Positions 1 through 10,586 of a stretch of 64,000 nt of DNA are shown one piece after another (the stretch's first letter is position 1; every line of letters begins with the position of its first letter). The stretch covers positions 7,163,546-7,227,545 of the forward strand of contig CM028334.1 of assembly GCA_016647705.1 (NCBI GenBank), in the 5' to 3' direction. Origin of the DNA: Eucommia ulmoides (lineage: Eukaryota > Streptophyta > Magnoliopsida > Garryales > Eucommiaceae). The notes under the pieces are model-generated. The model was not told where the DNA came from and ran no database searches. It saw only the letters and a program-made list of their open reading frames with translations. A program made the position numbers and the translations under genes.

Positions 1-114
1 CTTCTTTTTATTGTCCCAATTATTAAGGTGATATCCTTGCTAATATGATCCACTGTCATGGCTACAAAATAGGGCGTGTAATACCTTATTGTATAAAATT
101 ATTACATCATATAT

Positions 115-256
115 GCATCAATCCAATGGGCCTAACTCGCTATCAAAAGAAACCTTGAAAGAAGAAGATTCTCCCTAAATATATATATAGCTCAGGATCA
201 GGTAACACAAAGGATGTGGATTTCAATACGCCTCCCTCACATGCACATGCAAGGGA
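115..256. repeat. TRIM LTR fragment
   Basis: This stretch matches the LTR of the TRIM at 21490-21905: AATGGGCCTAACTC, then GCTCAGGATCAGGTAACAC, then a GATGTGG..TTCAA..CGCC tail. Only one LTR-like piece and a little internal sequence are present, cut off by the PIF-like element that starts at 267. Bases 1-114 hold nothing I recognise. An open frame on the minus strand here has no coding character. Confidence 0.6.
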
Positions 257-285
257 ACAGATATAAGAGTAACTCCAACAGCATA

Positions 286-2685
286 TGTCACAACCCACCC
301 CGGTTACCCGATCCACAGGGGCCGGTGTGACCACGACACAACTCATCCGAAAATGACTAACACTACGTAAAATAACTTACACAAAAAAAAAATTATTTAC
401 TAAGGCCAACAAAAAATACATATACCCCTTCTATTGGGAACTCTCTTGATCTTACAACAAAAGTATTAGTTCATTTTAATCAACCAACATATACAACCCA
501 AAACAGAAATCACGGTCAAGATACTCCCTCGCTACGGCCCTTCCAGATTCGACCTACTGCCAGTAGGGGACAAAAGTTTCTCTACAGCACCTGCGAATGT
601 ACTGCCTTCTTAGTAATTTAAAACATATTTTTGAAATAATAATACATTTTCAATACCTTTTAAAAGGGATCAAGCGTAATTATACGAATACCATAATATA
701 AACATCTCTTCTTAAAACAAGCAGTGAAAATAAATAAATGAATATATATAAATGTCTTTCCAATCCATTCAGTATAAAACCATACCAATCACTATATGCA
801 AAAAATTGTCAATCTTAGTAAAAACACCGCATTTCAAAATTTACTTATCACCCACATACACACCGGCTAAACCATAGTGATCGTTTTAACCTCACGATCG
901 GGAGTTGCAATGGTACCGTAACCATCCGTAGGATATGCCTTCCTAGTGGACCTAACTGCACAGATCACCGCCTACCGGACGTCTCCAGAGGTCATAATAT
1001 AAACCACCACATATTATCAATAACCACCTGCCGGACCACCCTCCAGACAGGACACAATATGAATCACCACCTGTCGGACCACCCCCCGGACAGGACATAA
1101 ACTATGCCATAGTCTCACCAACAACATTAATCAAAGTAATAACACCATCATCAAATCAATTACTGTCAATTTCCAACAAATTATTTATAATATCTTTCTT
1201 TTTAAAACCCTAACAATTCAACGGAAATTCATTTTACCAACTTACACAAAACTTGCTCGATCCACAACATTTATAAAATCATGCAGTTTAAGTAAACACT
1301 TAGGTCATCATATATGTACATAGGAAAATATTTTAGTAAGAAGACAGTACACCCAATAGAAAATTAGTACTTGGAAGCTCCCCTGACTCCCTGCTACTAA
1401 GTCTCCGAAAATTGTGAACCTATTTGTGACAGGACCTAAATTAATAGTGTAACAAAAAATAACCTAATCGTGTGATACAAGCCCTACGTTTATTAATTTT
1501 CCTAAACCCCACGTTTTGTCATATGAAGATATGATTTCTTCATTTGATATGTTAAGGCTATAAAACTAATTTAGTGAATCATAAAACTAATAAGAGACGT
1601 TACTTACTTCGGAACGGTTGTCGATTCTCTTAGAAATTCCTTCGGATATGATTCTGCTCCCCACCGCCAAAGCGAAAATACACCGCCTAGGCGAACAAGC
1701 GATTTCTTGCTCTCTGTTCTTTTACCGCCTAAGCGAACTTTCACCGTCTAAACGATCATGCGATTTCTTGCTCTTTGTTCTTTTACCGCCTAAGAGATCA
1801 TGCGATTTCTTGCTCTCTGTTCTTTTACCGCCTAAGCGAACTTCCACCGCCTAAGCGATCATGCGATTTCTTGCTCTCTGTTCTTTTACCGCCTGAGCGA
1901 ACTTCCACCGCCTAAGCGATCATGCAATTTCTTGCTCTCTGTTCTTTTACCGCCTAAGCGTACTTTCACCGCCTAAGCGAAACTTGCTTCGTCCCTAACA
2001 GAACAGAACAGAACAGACCAGTCTTTTATCCCTTCGCATCACTAGCTTCGACCCTTAAATTCATCGCTCCACCTCCACGATCAACCATCCCAAATTTACA
2101 ACTGATACTACCAATCTCATTCCCTTCAACCCAACTAAAACACACACTAAAACAACACCCCAACCCCACCGGTTGCAACCCCAAACAGCAAAACAGAGCA
2201 CACACCCTTCACACACACATACAAGCTTCCATATGACCCTAAAAAATGTCAAAATTACATACTCCTACAGCCCAGACGACCCTCAACCCTGAGAAAACAC
2301 CCTGAACCATCACCAGTGATCTCCGGCAGCTTCTCCGATGGCTTCTTCTCCTTCGCTCTTCTCTCTCTCTCTCTCTCTTGGTTTTTCTTCTAGAATGATG
2401 GTGACCCTTGATTACCACGTTTATGTATATATATATATATATAGATGGATTTGTGGAGTAAACCATGCCACGTTGCAACTTACTCTCTCTCTCTCTCTCA
2501 TTCCTCCCGTCGTGACCTCAAGGCACAAGCATACATGCACACTTATGTGTATATATATATAAAATATCTTTAGTTTAAAATACTCTTTCCTCCCCAAAAC
2601 TTCTAATTTTTCTTACCTGTGTCTCTTTTTTTTTTCCCCCAAAATGCACTTGAATGGCACACAAACATGAAATCGGGGTCTTACA
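286..2685 (-). mobile_element. Solo LTR of a Ty3 chromovirus (same family as 31149-40637)
   Basis: The sequence begins TGTCACAACCCACC and ends GGGGTCTTACA, matching both LTRs of the full element downstream over its whole 2.4 kb. It is flanked by a perfect 5-bp duplication, GCATA (281-285 and 2686-2690). No internal retroelement sequence accompanies it, so it is a solo LTR left by LTR-LTR recombination. The orientation is the same as the downstream copy, with element sense on the minus strand. It carries a minisatellite at about 1640-1990 and CT/TA microsatellites near 2360-2560. Confidence 0.93.
1640..1990. repeat. 60-bp GC-skewed minisatellite inside the solo LTR
   Basis: A unit of about 60 bp containing TTTCTTGCTCTCTGTTC followed by TTTTACCGCCTAAGCGAAC repeats about five times. 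Each unit holds two CCGCC(T/C)AAGCGA cores. The same array occurs in the other two LTRs of this family with different copy numbers. The 78-codon open frame running through it is an effect of the repeat. Confidence 0.85.
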
Positions 2686-3649
2686 GCATAGCCAAAGGAG
2701 TAGCCAAAACTTCCAACTGTCAATTTAGCTAGCCAAAACGAGAAAATGCAACTCCAATAGGATAGCCATTTGAATAGCCAAAATGGCTAGAGCCCTAAAC
2801 AAGAACCAAATTTGGCTAGGTTTATTTCAATGGCCAAAATTAATTTCACGGGAAAAATTACCGTTGAGCTGTTTCAGTCTCCGATTCTCCATTTGTATCC
2901 GACCTTCCCCTCCTGCCTCGCTAGATCTGCCGTCGTCTTGGCCTACAGATCTGAAAATCGTCGTCTCGCAGTCACCGTCATAGCCGCTAGTAGCTCCTCG
3001 CCAACCATCGCAGTCGCCATCGCCATCGCAAATCGCTCGTTCGTCTCGATCTATTTGTCTTTGTCTCTCTCTCTGTCTCTCCTTCTCTATCTGTCTTCGT
3101 CTCTCTCTTTCTCTGTTTCTCCCTCTCGATCTGTCTGACTTGAGGGTTTGGGAAATTAAAGGATGGGGTGATTTTGTAATTTGGGGAGGGGTGGGTTTGT
3201 AATTTGGGGGAGGGGTAGGTTTGTAATTTGGGAGAGGGGTGGATTTATAATTAGGATTAATTGGGTTTAATTCTAAATTTTAATACAAATAGCAATATTT
3301 ATAAATTTTAACTTAATAATTGTAATGTAATTAAGGTTAATTAGGTTTATTGGATGAAAATTTAGAAGAAAAATTAAATAAAAATTAAAATTTGAAAAAT
3401 GACTAGTATAAAATGGTTAGTTAAGGTTGAAATGTACTCTTAAATTTGGATAGCAAAATCATTATTGAACTAGCCATTTTTTTATTTTACTATCTAAAAT
3501 AGTTAGTATCCATTGGTGTTGCTCTAATAAAATAAATGTGGTATTCAACAATATAAGATTATTTTCCTCGAGTTGTTTACCTATTAAATATTAAAAAAAA
3601 AAAAATTACTGAAAGAGAATACTTTTTAACTTATTTACGTGTGTAATGC

Positions 3650-3995
3650 ATTTCGCCCTTGTGAATGGCGAAATCGAATTTTTTTTTTTTTTTTTTTTTT
3701 TTTTGATCCCGCGCTTGTGAACGGCGGGATCAAAAAAAATAATTTAATTTGATCCCGCCCTTCACAAGGGCGGGATCAGTTAATTTTTTTTTTTTTTTTT
3801 TTTATTTGATCCCGCCCTTCACAAGAGCGGGATCAAATTAAATATATAAATATTTTTTTAAATGTGATCCCGCCCTTGTGAAGGGCGGGATCACTTCACG
3901 GCGACCAGCCGTTAGCATGGCTGGTCGCCGTCTGCTTTGGCCGGTCGTTTGACCGGCCAAAGTTGCAAAGAAGGCAGCCTAAAAAGGCTGCCTTC
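3650..3995. repeat. Terminal hairpin cluster, left
   Basis: Five consecutive GC-rich palindromes separated by poly(T) or AT spacers have the form GATCCCGCCCTT-GTG-AAGGGCGGGATC, or the TTTCGCCC version nearest the tip. Larger stems follow: ACGGCGACCAGCC...GGCTGGTCGCCGT, a GGCCGGTC...GACCGGCC stem, and AAGAAGGCAGCC...GGCTGCCTTCTT. Loops alternate between GTG and CAC. Each could form a cruciform or an RNA hairpin. Their function is unknown; protein binding or replication/transposition signals are possible. Confidence 0.9.
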
Positions 3996-4259
3996 TTTTC
4001 CCTTTTTTTTTTTTTTATAGGTATAGGTATAGGTTTAGCTTTAATTTGAAATTTTAAAATCTCGGTATATGTGCACAATTTCGCCTATAAATATCACTTA
4101 CCGGATTTCATTAAAATTCACACTTCTTCATTTGCTCCTTCTCTCATTTGTTCTTCATTTTGATATTTTTTTTGTTTAAGTTACACTTCTTCTATTCAGA
4201 CTTCTACTCCTCTATTCACAGGTTAGTATATTTTTAACGTTTTTTTAATTTATTTGTTA

Positions 4260-6714
4260 ATTTAATTAATATATTTTTTACCTTTATTTGTTAGTTAGTT
4301 GGTTAGTTTAATTTGTTAATTTAATTGTTGAATTAAAAATTATACTTTGGCCATTTTCACATGTTTAAGAAAATATAAAATAATATATTATTTAAAAAAA
4401 AATGTTAGTTAGTTAGTTTAATTTTTTACTCTAGCTATTTAATTAAAAAAATATGCACTTTGACCCCTAAAAGTATAACAACTAGAAAAATATAAATTTT
4501 TAATATATTATATTAAAATAAATTATTAGTTAGTTTGTTTGTTTTGTTAATTTAATTTGTTGGTTTAGTTGTTTAATTAGTTGGTTAGTTTAATTTGTTA
4601 ATTTAGTTGTTAAATTAAAAATTCCATTTTGTCTCCTTTCACATGTGTAGAAAAAAAATTAACACTTTGGCCCCTGAAATTTTTTCAATTACAAAAATAT
4701 AAAATTTTCAACCTATTGTTTTAAAATAAATTGTTAGTTAGTTTCATTTTTGAATTTTGTTATTTAATTTAAAATGTATTTATTTAATTTGTTAATTTAG
4801 TTGTTAAATTAAAAATTACACTTTCGCCCCATGTGTACGAAAACATAAATCAACATATTACATTTTTAGTTAGTTTAATTTTCTAATTTAGCTATTTAAT
4901 TAAAATACACTTTGGCCCCTGAAATTTTGATAATTAGAAAAATATAAAATTAAAATATCTATTATTTTGTTTAATTTGTTAATTGAGTTGTTAAATTAAA
5001 AATTACACTTTCGCCCATTTCACATGTGTAGGAAAATATAAATCAACATATTACATTTTTTGTTAATTTAATTTTCTAATCTAGCTATTTAATTAAAAAT
5101 ATACACTTTGGCCCCTAAAATTTTGATAATTAGAAAAATATAAAATTAAAATACCTATTATTTGTTTTATTTTTCATTAATTTAGTTGTTAAATTAAAAA
5201 TTATACTTTCGCCCCATTCACATGTGTAGGAAAATATACACTTTGGCCCTTGAAATTTTTTCAATTAGAAAAATATTAAATATTCAACCTATTGTTTTAA
5301 AATAAATTGTTAGTTAGTTTCATTTTTTAATTTCGCTATTTAATTTAAAATGTATTTATTTAATTTGTTAATTTAGTTGTTAAATTAAAAATTACACTTT
5401 CGCCCCTTTCACATGTGTAGGAAAATATAAATCAACATATTACATTTTTAATTAGTTTAATTTTGTAATTTAGCTATTTAATTAAAAATATACACTTTGG
5501 CCCCTTAAATTTTGATAATTAGAAAAATATAAAATTAAAATACCTATTATTTGTTTAATTTAGTTGTTAAATTAAAAATTACACTTTCGCCCCTTTCACA
5601 TGTGTAGGAAAATATACACTTTGGCCCTTGAAATTTTTTCAATTAGAAAAATATTAAATATTCAACCTATTGTTTTAAAATAAATTGTTAGTTAGTTTAA
5701 TTTTTTAATTTCGTTATTTAATTTAAAATGTATTTATTTAATTTGTTAATTTATTTGTTAAATTAAAAATTATACTTTCGCCCCTTTCACATGTGTAGGA
5801 AAATATACACTTTGGCCCTTGAAATTTTTTCAATTAGAAAAATATTAAATATTCAACCTATTGTTTTAAAATAAATTGTTAGTTAGTTTCATTTTTTAAT
5901 TTCGTTATTTAATTTAAAATGTATTTATTTAATTTGTTAATTTAGTTGTTAAATTAAAAATTACACTTTCGCCCCTTTCACATGTGTAGGAAAATATAAA
6001 TCAACATATTACATTTTTAATTAGTTTAATTTTCTAATTTAGCTATTTAATTAAAAATATACACTTTGGCCCCTTAAATTTTGATAATTAGAAAAATATA
6101 AAATTAAAATACCTATTATTTGTTTTAGTTGTTAAATTAAAAATTACACTTTCGCCCCGTTCACATGTGTAGAAAAATATACACTTTGACCCTTGAAATT
6201 TTTTCAATTAGAAAAATATTAAATATTCAACCTATTGTTTTAAAATAAATTGTTAGTTAGTTTCATTTTTTAATTTCGTTATTTAATTTAAAATGTATTT
6301 ATTTAATTTGTTAATTTAGTTGTTAAATTAAAAATTACACTTTCGGCCCATGTGTACGAAAATATAAATCAACATATTACATTTTTAGTTAGTTTAATTT
6401 TCTAATTTAGCTATTTAATTAAAAATACACTTTGGCCCCTGAAATTTTGATAATTAGAAAAATATAAAATTAAAATAGCTATTATTTGTTTTATTTGTTA
6501 ATTTAGTTTTTAAATTAAAAATTAGACTTTCGCCCCTTTCACATGTGTAGGAAAATATAAATCAACATATTATATTTTTAGTTAGTTTAATTTTCTAATT
6601 TAACTATTTAATTAAAAATATACACTTTGACCCCTAAAATTTTGATAATTAGAAAAATATAAAATTAAAATACTTATTATTTGTTTAATTTGTTAATTTA
6701 GTTGTTAAATTTTG
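4260..6714. repeat. AT-rich subterminal tandem array, left arm
   Basis: A landmark, TTTCGCCCCTTTCACATGTG, recurs about every 175-195 bp, roughly eleven times. It alternates with CACTTTGGCCC blocks and TAAATTGTTAGTTAGTTT blocks. Some units form a longer composite of about 380 bp. There is no coding potential. The same array, inverted and longer, fills the right arm, and a diverged version flanks MULE-2. Confidence 0.88.
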
Positions 6715-6915
6715 ATAGGCGAAAATGTCCATCCCGACCCTGCCTTGCACCCAATTGATCTTGTCGGTTTATTGTAATGAATGTTTATGGTACTTTATTT
6801 TTTTGTTATGTCAACTTTTATGTATTATAAATTTTATGCACTTGTCGCGCACATTTCTTTATAATGAATCTTATATTTTGTTTATAAATATGATTAAATT
6901 TTAATTTCGTACTAA
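6711..6915 (+). pseudogene. Inverted stub of transposase 3' end plus downstream spacer
   Basis: This segment is a near-exact reverse complement of about 11041-11237, the last codons of the transposase and the DNA after it. It starts within the zinc-knuckle tail (DRRKCP-like), runs through the terminal APN and TGA, and continues through the intergenic sequence to TTTCGTACTAA. In MULE-2 the same spacer sits between a full-length transposase and PMD on the same strand. The stub is therefore what remains of a transposase that once preceded PMD here. Confidence 0.85.
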
Positions 6916-6953
6916 CAAATTTACCACGAGTGTTGTGGAAAAAAAATTCAGCT

Positions 6954-9349
6954 ATGCATCCTGGGCCTGAAGATACTTCAATTCTACACCAACAGGGGCA
7001 GCACAGGTCCGAACTAATTTGGTTAGCGCAGGTAAATATTTAGGTTATTGCATTTATTTTTTTTTATTTTAGTTTTTTAATTTTTTAATGTTATTTATTA
7101 TGTCTCATTAAATGTTTCAGGATATCAATACTTTTGACTGTGTTGGACACGATGTAGGGGAATGAAGAGAAAATGTCCCCCCTAGAGTTATATAGTTAAT
7201 AGAATTAGTCGGTTTGTACGGCGCATTTAGGTTGTGGCCGAAGCGGTTAGATAGGGCCCTCATAACCGCATTGGTAGAGAGATGGCGTCCGGAGACGCAC
7301 ACTTTCCATCTACCTATCGGGGAGATGACTGTCACATTGCAGGACGTGACCGTCTTATTGGGGTTACCCGTGCATGGGTTGCCAGTTATCCAGAATGATG
7401 ACTCGCATGAGGATACCGTCTGGCAGAGACTCTGCGGTGAGCTACTCGGAGTGCAACCACCAGTGGATAAGATTAGGAATGGGTCTTTGACGCTGAAGTG
7501 GTTACGGGATACCTTTGCTATAGTTCCTGACGAGGCCGACGAGGAGGTTATGCATTGCTACGCAAGTGCATATTGCTTGTTTATGCTTGGTGAGATGTTG
7601 TTTTCTGATAAATCACACAACAGAGTTAAGTTAGCCTACCTCCTACTGCTGCGTGACTTGACACCTTTCGTCAAGTATAGCTGGGGCAATGCGACCCTAG
7701 CGATCCTCTACCGCGAGCTCTGTAAGGCGACGAAGCCCAACACGAAACACATTGCCGGGTGCCTATTTTTGTTGGAGTGTTGGGCTTGGGAGCGATTTCC
7801 AAGGCTTCGGCCTGAAGTAGTCCCTCTCCCCGACTATAATATATCATTCGGAGAGCTCGACTACGGCAACGACTTGAAGTTCCCAGCTGCTCCGAGGGGT
7901 TCTTGGTAAGTAATTAGTATTTTCTTTTTAATTTCATTTATCATGTAATAGATATTTATTTATGGATATTAAACTTATGATTTATATTTTTGGTGTACAG
8001 GTGGACTCTTCAATTTAATTTGGATAATTTGTCGATGCATATTTTGGTGGTGTATCACGATCAATTAGATCGCTTGAAGAATGACGAGGTTATTTATTTA
8101 CTTATATCGAAATTTAATTTTTTTATTTGTTTGTTTATATTTTATTTTACAGGTCATTTGGATGCCCTATACCTTGCCGACTTTGCCTCCATATACTAAA
8201 GATGGAGAAGATATTTGGATGGCAAAGTTGCCCCTAATATGCTATGAGATTGTCGAGTACACGTATCCCCTCCGCGTGCTACGACAGTTTGGTTATCGCC
8301 AAGGGATTCCTGAACCGGTAATGTGGGACAAGAACTTGCACAAAATTACTCGGCGAGGATACTTCCGTGCAAACTGGGCTGACCATCACCATGCACATAT
8401 AGTTGCGTGGAATAATCGGCAAGCACCAGATGTCGGCAATTTCGAGCAAGGGATAGGGGTTGACCAAGAATACATGATTGGTATTGGCGAATCACACGAA
8501 AATTTTTGGTCAACCCGGCGTACCAACCTAAGTTTGGGTATCTACCAATAGGAGGACGACTGGGATTAGATGTATGATCACATTGACTGTACCATTTGTT
8601 TAGTTATATGAGTTAAATTATGTTGTTATTATTCATGTATTAATTAGACCAATTTATGTGTTTCGTAGGATACGGAGGTATCAAACCTGATACGCTTGAG
8701 TAATCTAACTTTGCGATCGGGTACTGCAGAATCGGGTATCGAGCTGGCTCATGCCATCAATGATGGCACCATTGGGAGGATGTATCGAGGAGTACCACGC
8801 CATGTGGCAGCTAACGTTCCTTCATCTCCTCAGGCTGTTCCTCAGCCTTCTCCTCAGCCATGGACTTCTGATGCCTATCGTCCAGGTAGTGTGGGCGATG
8901 CCGAACCTTCTACATCGTACAGCATGAGCGCTTATGCCGGATCATCTAGTACGTACGGCATGGGCGCTCATGCCAAATCATCTAGTTCGTACGGCATGGG
9001 TGACGATGCTGGGCCATCTAACGTGTACCAGATGCATGACTCTTATTCACATTACGCATCGCAGCTAGGTACACACCCGTCATCGTCATTCGTCACTCCG
9101 GAGATGGATGAATTTATTTCAACTTCAGGCGTCATTCCTCCGGCGGCATTTGTCGAACCCACAAGATTGCAAAGACAAGTGTCGCCAGTGCCGTGGTTCG
9201 AGGACGACGTCGATGCTATCCCGGGGAGTATGCATCAGGCGTTCACGAACTTCGGACAAGTTACACAAGTTCATGAGGAGGCTGAGGAACCTCCTGTTGC
9301 ACAACGACGAGGGCGGAGAAACATCCGTCGGAGGCCTTGCGGTACATAA
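6954..9349 (+). pseudogene. Plant mobile domain (PMD, MAIN/MAIL1-like) gene of MULE-1, disrupted
   Basis: Five exons are inferred from GT-AG sites: 6954-7031, 7121-7905, 8001-8088, 8153-8571 and 8669-9349. The start is MHPGPEDTS..., followed by LHQQ..HRSELIW, LPIGEMTVTLQDV..LLGLPV and a YCLFMLGEMLF segment, all typical of the PMD/MAIN family. That family is known both as host silencing factors and as TE-borne genes. The last exon encodes a Ser/Tyr/Gly-rich tail with YGMG repeats and a basic RRGRRNIRRR end. Two in-frame stops lie early in exon 2 (TGA 7163-7165, TAG 7193-7195). A 1-base loss near 8478 shifts exon 4; MULE-2 shows the original sense codons. An intact ORF from 7214 could still give a shortened protein. 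A role in countering or using host silencing is inference. Confidence 0.85.
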
Positions 9350-9787
9350 TTAGTTATGTAGTTGATAGTTTAGTTATAGAAATGTAAATACATTTTTTTT
9401 GTAAATATATAGTTATATATCAATTTATGTAGTTAGTAAATACATTTTTTTGTAACGTCTGGAGATTTAGAAAGTTGTTGATCTACCGTATATATTGCTT
9501 CGCAAATAGATACATAATTTGAATGGGAGATCGAGCAATGTGTCTAACATTCCGGAAAGATTCTTAAAAAGACAAAACAACTCGTAACAGTATAATATTA
9601 AAGGCGATTAAAGTTAAAATAATCATAAATATTATATTAAAAAAATATTACATAGACGGAAACATATTTAACGATATTTGTTACAAAACTCATAACAAAG
9701 ACAGTATATAAGAAATACAGTACATAATATCATGAAAATAGTGACAATAAAAACACTTAAAAATAAAATAACAGAGCAAAAAATTAA
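9350..9787. other. Tail-to-tail spacer between PMD and orphan A
   Basis: This is AT-rich DNA between the 3' end of the PMD gene on the plus strand and the 3' end of orphan A on the minus strand. It probably contains both polyadenylation regions. The counterpart in MULE-2 is where the Ty3 chromovirus inserted. No gene is seen. Confidence 0.6.
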
Positions 9788-10294
9788 TTATTCTTCATTC
9801 GACATGTACCCCTCAGACAAATATTCATTGTTATTTATCATGTTATGGTATTCGTTTGGAGAGAGTGCTATGTTGTTTGCGGCAGCCATTTCATTGGCTA
9901 GTTGTAGTAGATAATATCTATTTCTGCGCAACAACATTTGATTATTCTCCAGGCGAATTCGTGTAATAGCATCTTCAATCTCGGTTATGTCATCAATTAT
10001 ACATCGTCGAGGCATCTGAAGACTTCGACGATGCAGCACTGGTGCATTAAGATTTCTCAAACAAAATACAAGGTTGTTAGACTCATTCACCCTGTATTCC
10101 CATTCTTGGCGTAGACCGACACGATACTCTATCGGGTTGGTCTCTTGATCACTCCAGTAATCATCATAATATGGTTTTAAAACCCAACATCTTTGGTGAT
10201 CCCACGGTCCATGCCAACCCCAAACACCATATGAGTTCTCCTCACTTGAAAAATCATATGAACTTTCTTCACTTGAATTAATATGTGAAGACAT
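9788..10294 (-). CDS. MULE orphan protein A (168 aa, unknown)
   Basis: The frame is intact from ATG (MSSHINSSEES...) to TAA. I recognise no family. The N-terminus is acidic and Ser-rich, followed by an aromatic patch (GVWGWHGPWDHQRCW, PYYDDYW). Next comes a core, EWEYRVNE...APVLHRRSLQMPRR, and a C-terminal helix-like region (IRLENNQMLLRRNRYYLLQLANEM) that could form a coiled coil. The core and helix resemble orphan B next door. The MULE-2 copy at 41453-41959 has exactly the same length. Conservation of length and of the core, with no stop in this copy, argues for a real protein. A frame extending upstream to 10342 would need a TTG start; a splice acceptor-like TTTGCAG lies there, so a 5' exon or UTR intron is possible. 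Confidence 0.72.
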   Translation of the reverse strand: MSSHINSSEESSYDFSSEENSYGVWGWHGPWDHQRCWVLKPYYDDYWSDQETNPIEYRVGLRQEWEYRVNESNNLVFCLRNLNAPVLHRRSLQMPRRCIIDDITEIEDAITRIRLENNQMLLRRNRYYLLQLANEMAAANNIALSPNEYHNMINNNEYLSEGYMSNEE

Positions 10295-10586
10295 TACGAA
10301 AATTATAGGCTGAACAGTTTCTTTACAAATATTATACTGCAAATTAAGAGTTCACAAAGAAATTAGTTTTTTAAAAAGAAAATTAATGAAAAATTATGTT
10401 TTATAACTTATGTACACGAGCCTTAAATTAAAAAAAAAAAAAAACTAACCCAACATCACCTATCAATTGAAAGAGAAAAAGTCAGTTGTTTGGTAGAAGT
10501 AACGTTATTATAATTTAACGTAGAAATGATACATTATATTTCAAAGGAAATTCATAATTAAACTACAATTCACCAACGTGAAAACA

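Larger units (their letters stand above)
267..3524. mobile_element. PIF/Harbinger-like non-autonomous element, split by a solo LTR
   Basis: The two ends are inverted: GAGTAACTCCAACAG at the left, and the complement of the right end reads GAGCAACACCAATGG. Both are flanked by TAA (264-266 and 3525-3527), the 3-bp TWA target typical of PIF/Harbinger. Without the nested LTR and its duplicated GCATA the element is about 850 bp. Its interior has a CT-rich stretch (2860-3140) and a GGGG..TTTGTAATT motif repeated near 3180-3250. Open frames in the CT-rich stretch are low-complexity, and no transposase is visible. Confidence 0.7.
3570..6714 (+). repeat. MULE-1 left terminal inverted repeat arm
   Basis: The arm consists of an AT-rich tip (3570-3650), a cluster of GC-rich hairpins (3650-3995), a short spacer with CTTCTTCATTTG-like sequence (4110-4230) and an AT-rich tandem array. 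Each part is mirrored in the right arm, which is about 2.1 kb longer because it has more array units. The arm ends by running directly into a truncated transposase tail at 6711. Confidence 0.88.

Noticed and set aside
2338-3138. Open frames in the CT-rich stretches (Ser/Leu-rich)
   Set aside because: They are low-complexity CT microsatellite translations inside an LTR and a MITE, with no domain and frames open on both strands.
3650-3900. CRISPR-like array (repeats with spacers)
   Set aside because: The palindromes are separated by poly(T) or AT filler rather than unique spacers. They sit at a MULE tip in a plant genome, and no cas genes are present.
3650-3900. Bacterial-type rho-independent terminators
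   Set aside because: The GC hairpin plus T-run resembles one, but the context is a eukaryotic transposon end and the T-runs lie on both sides.
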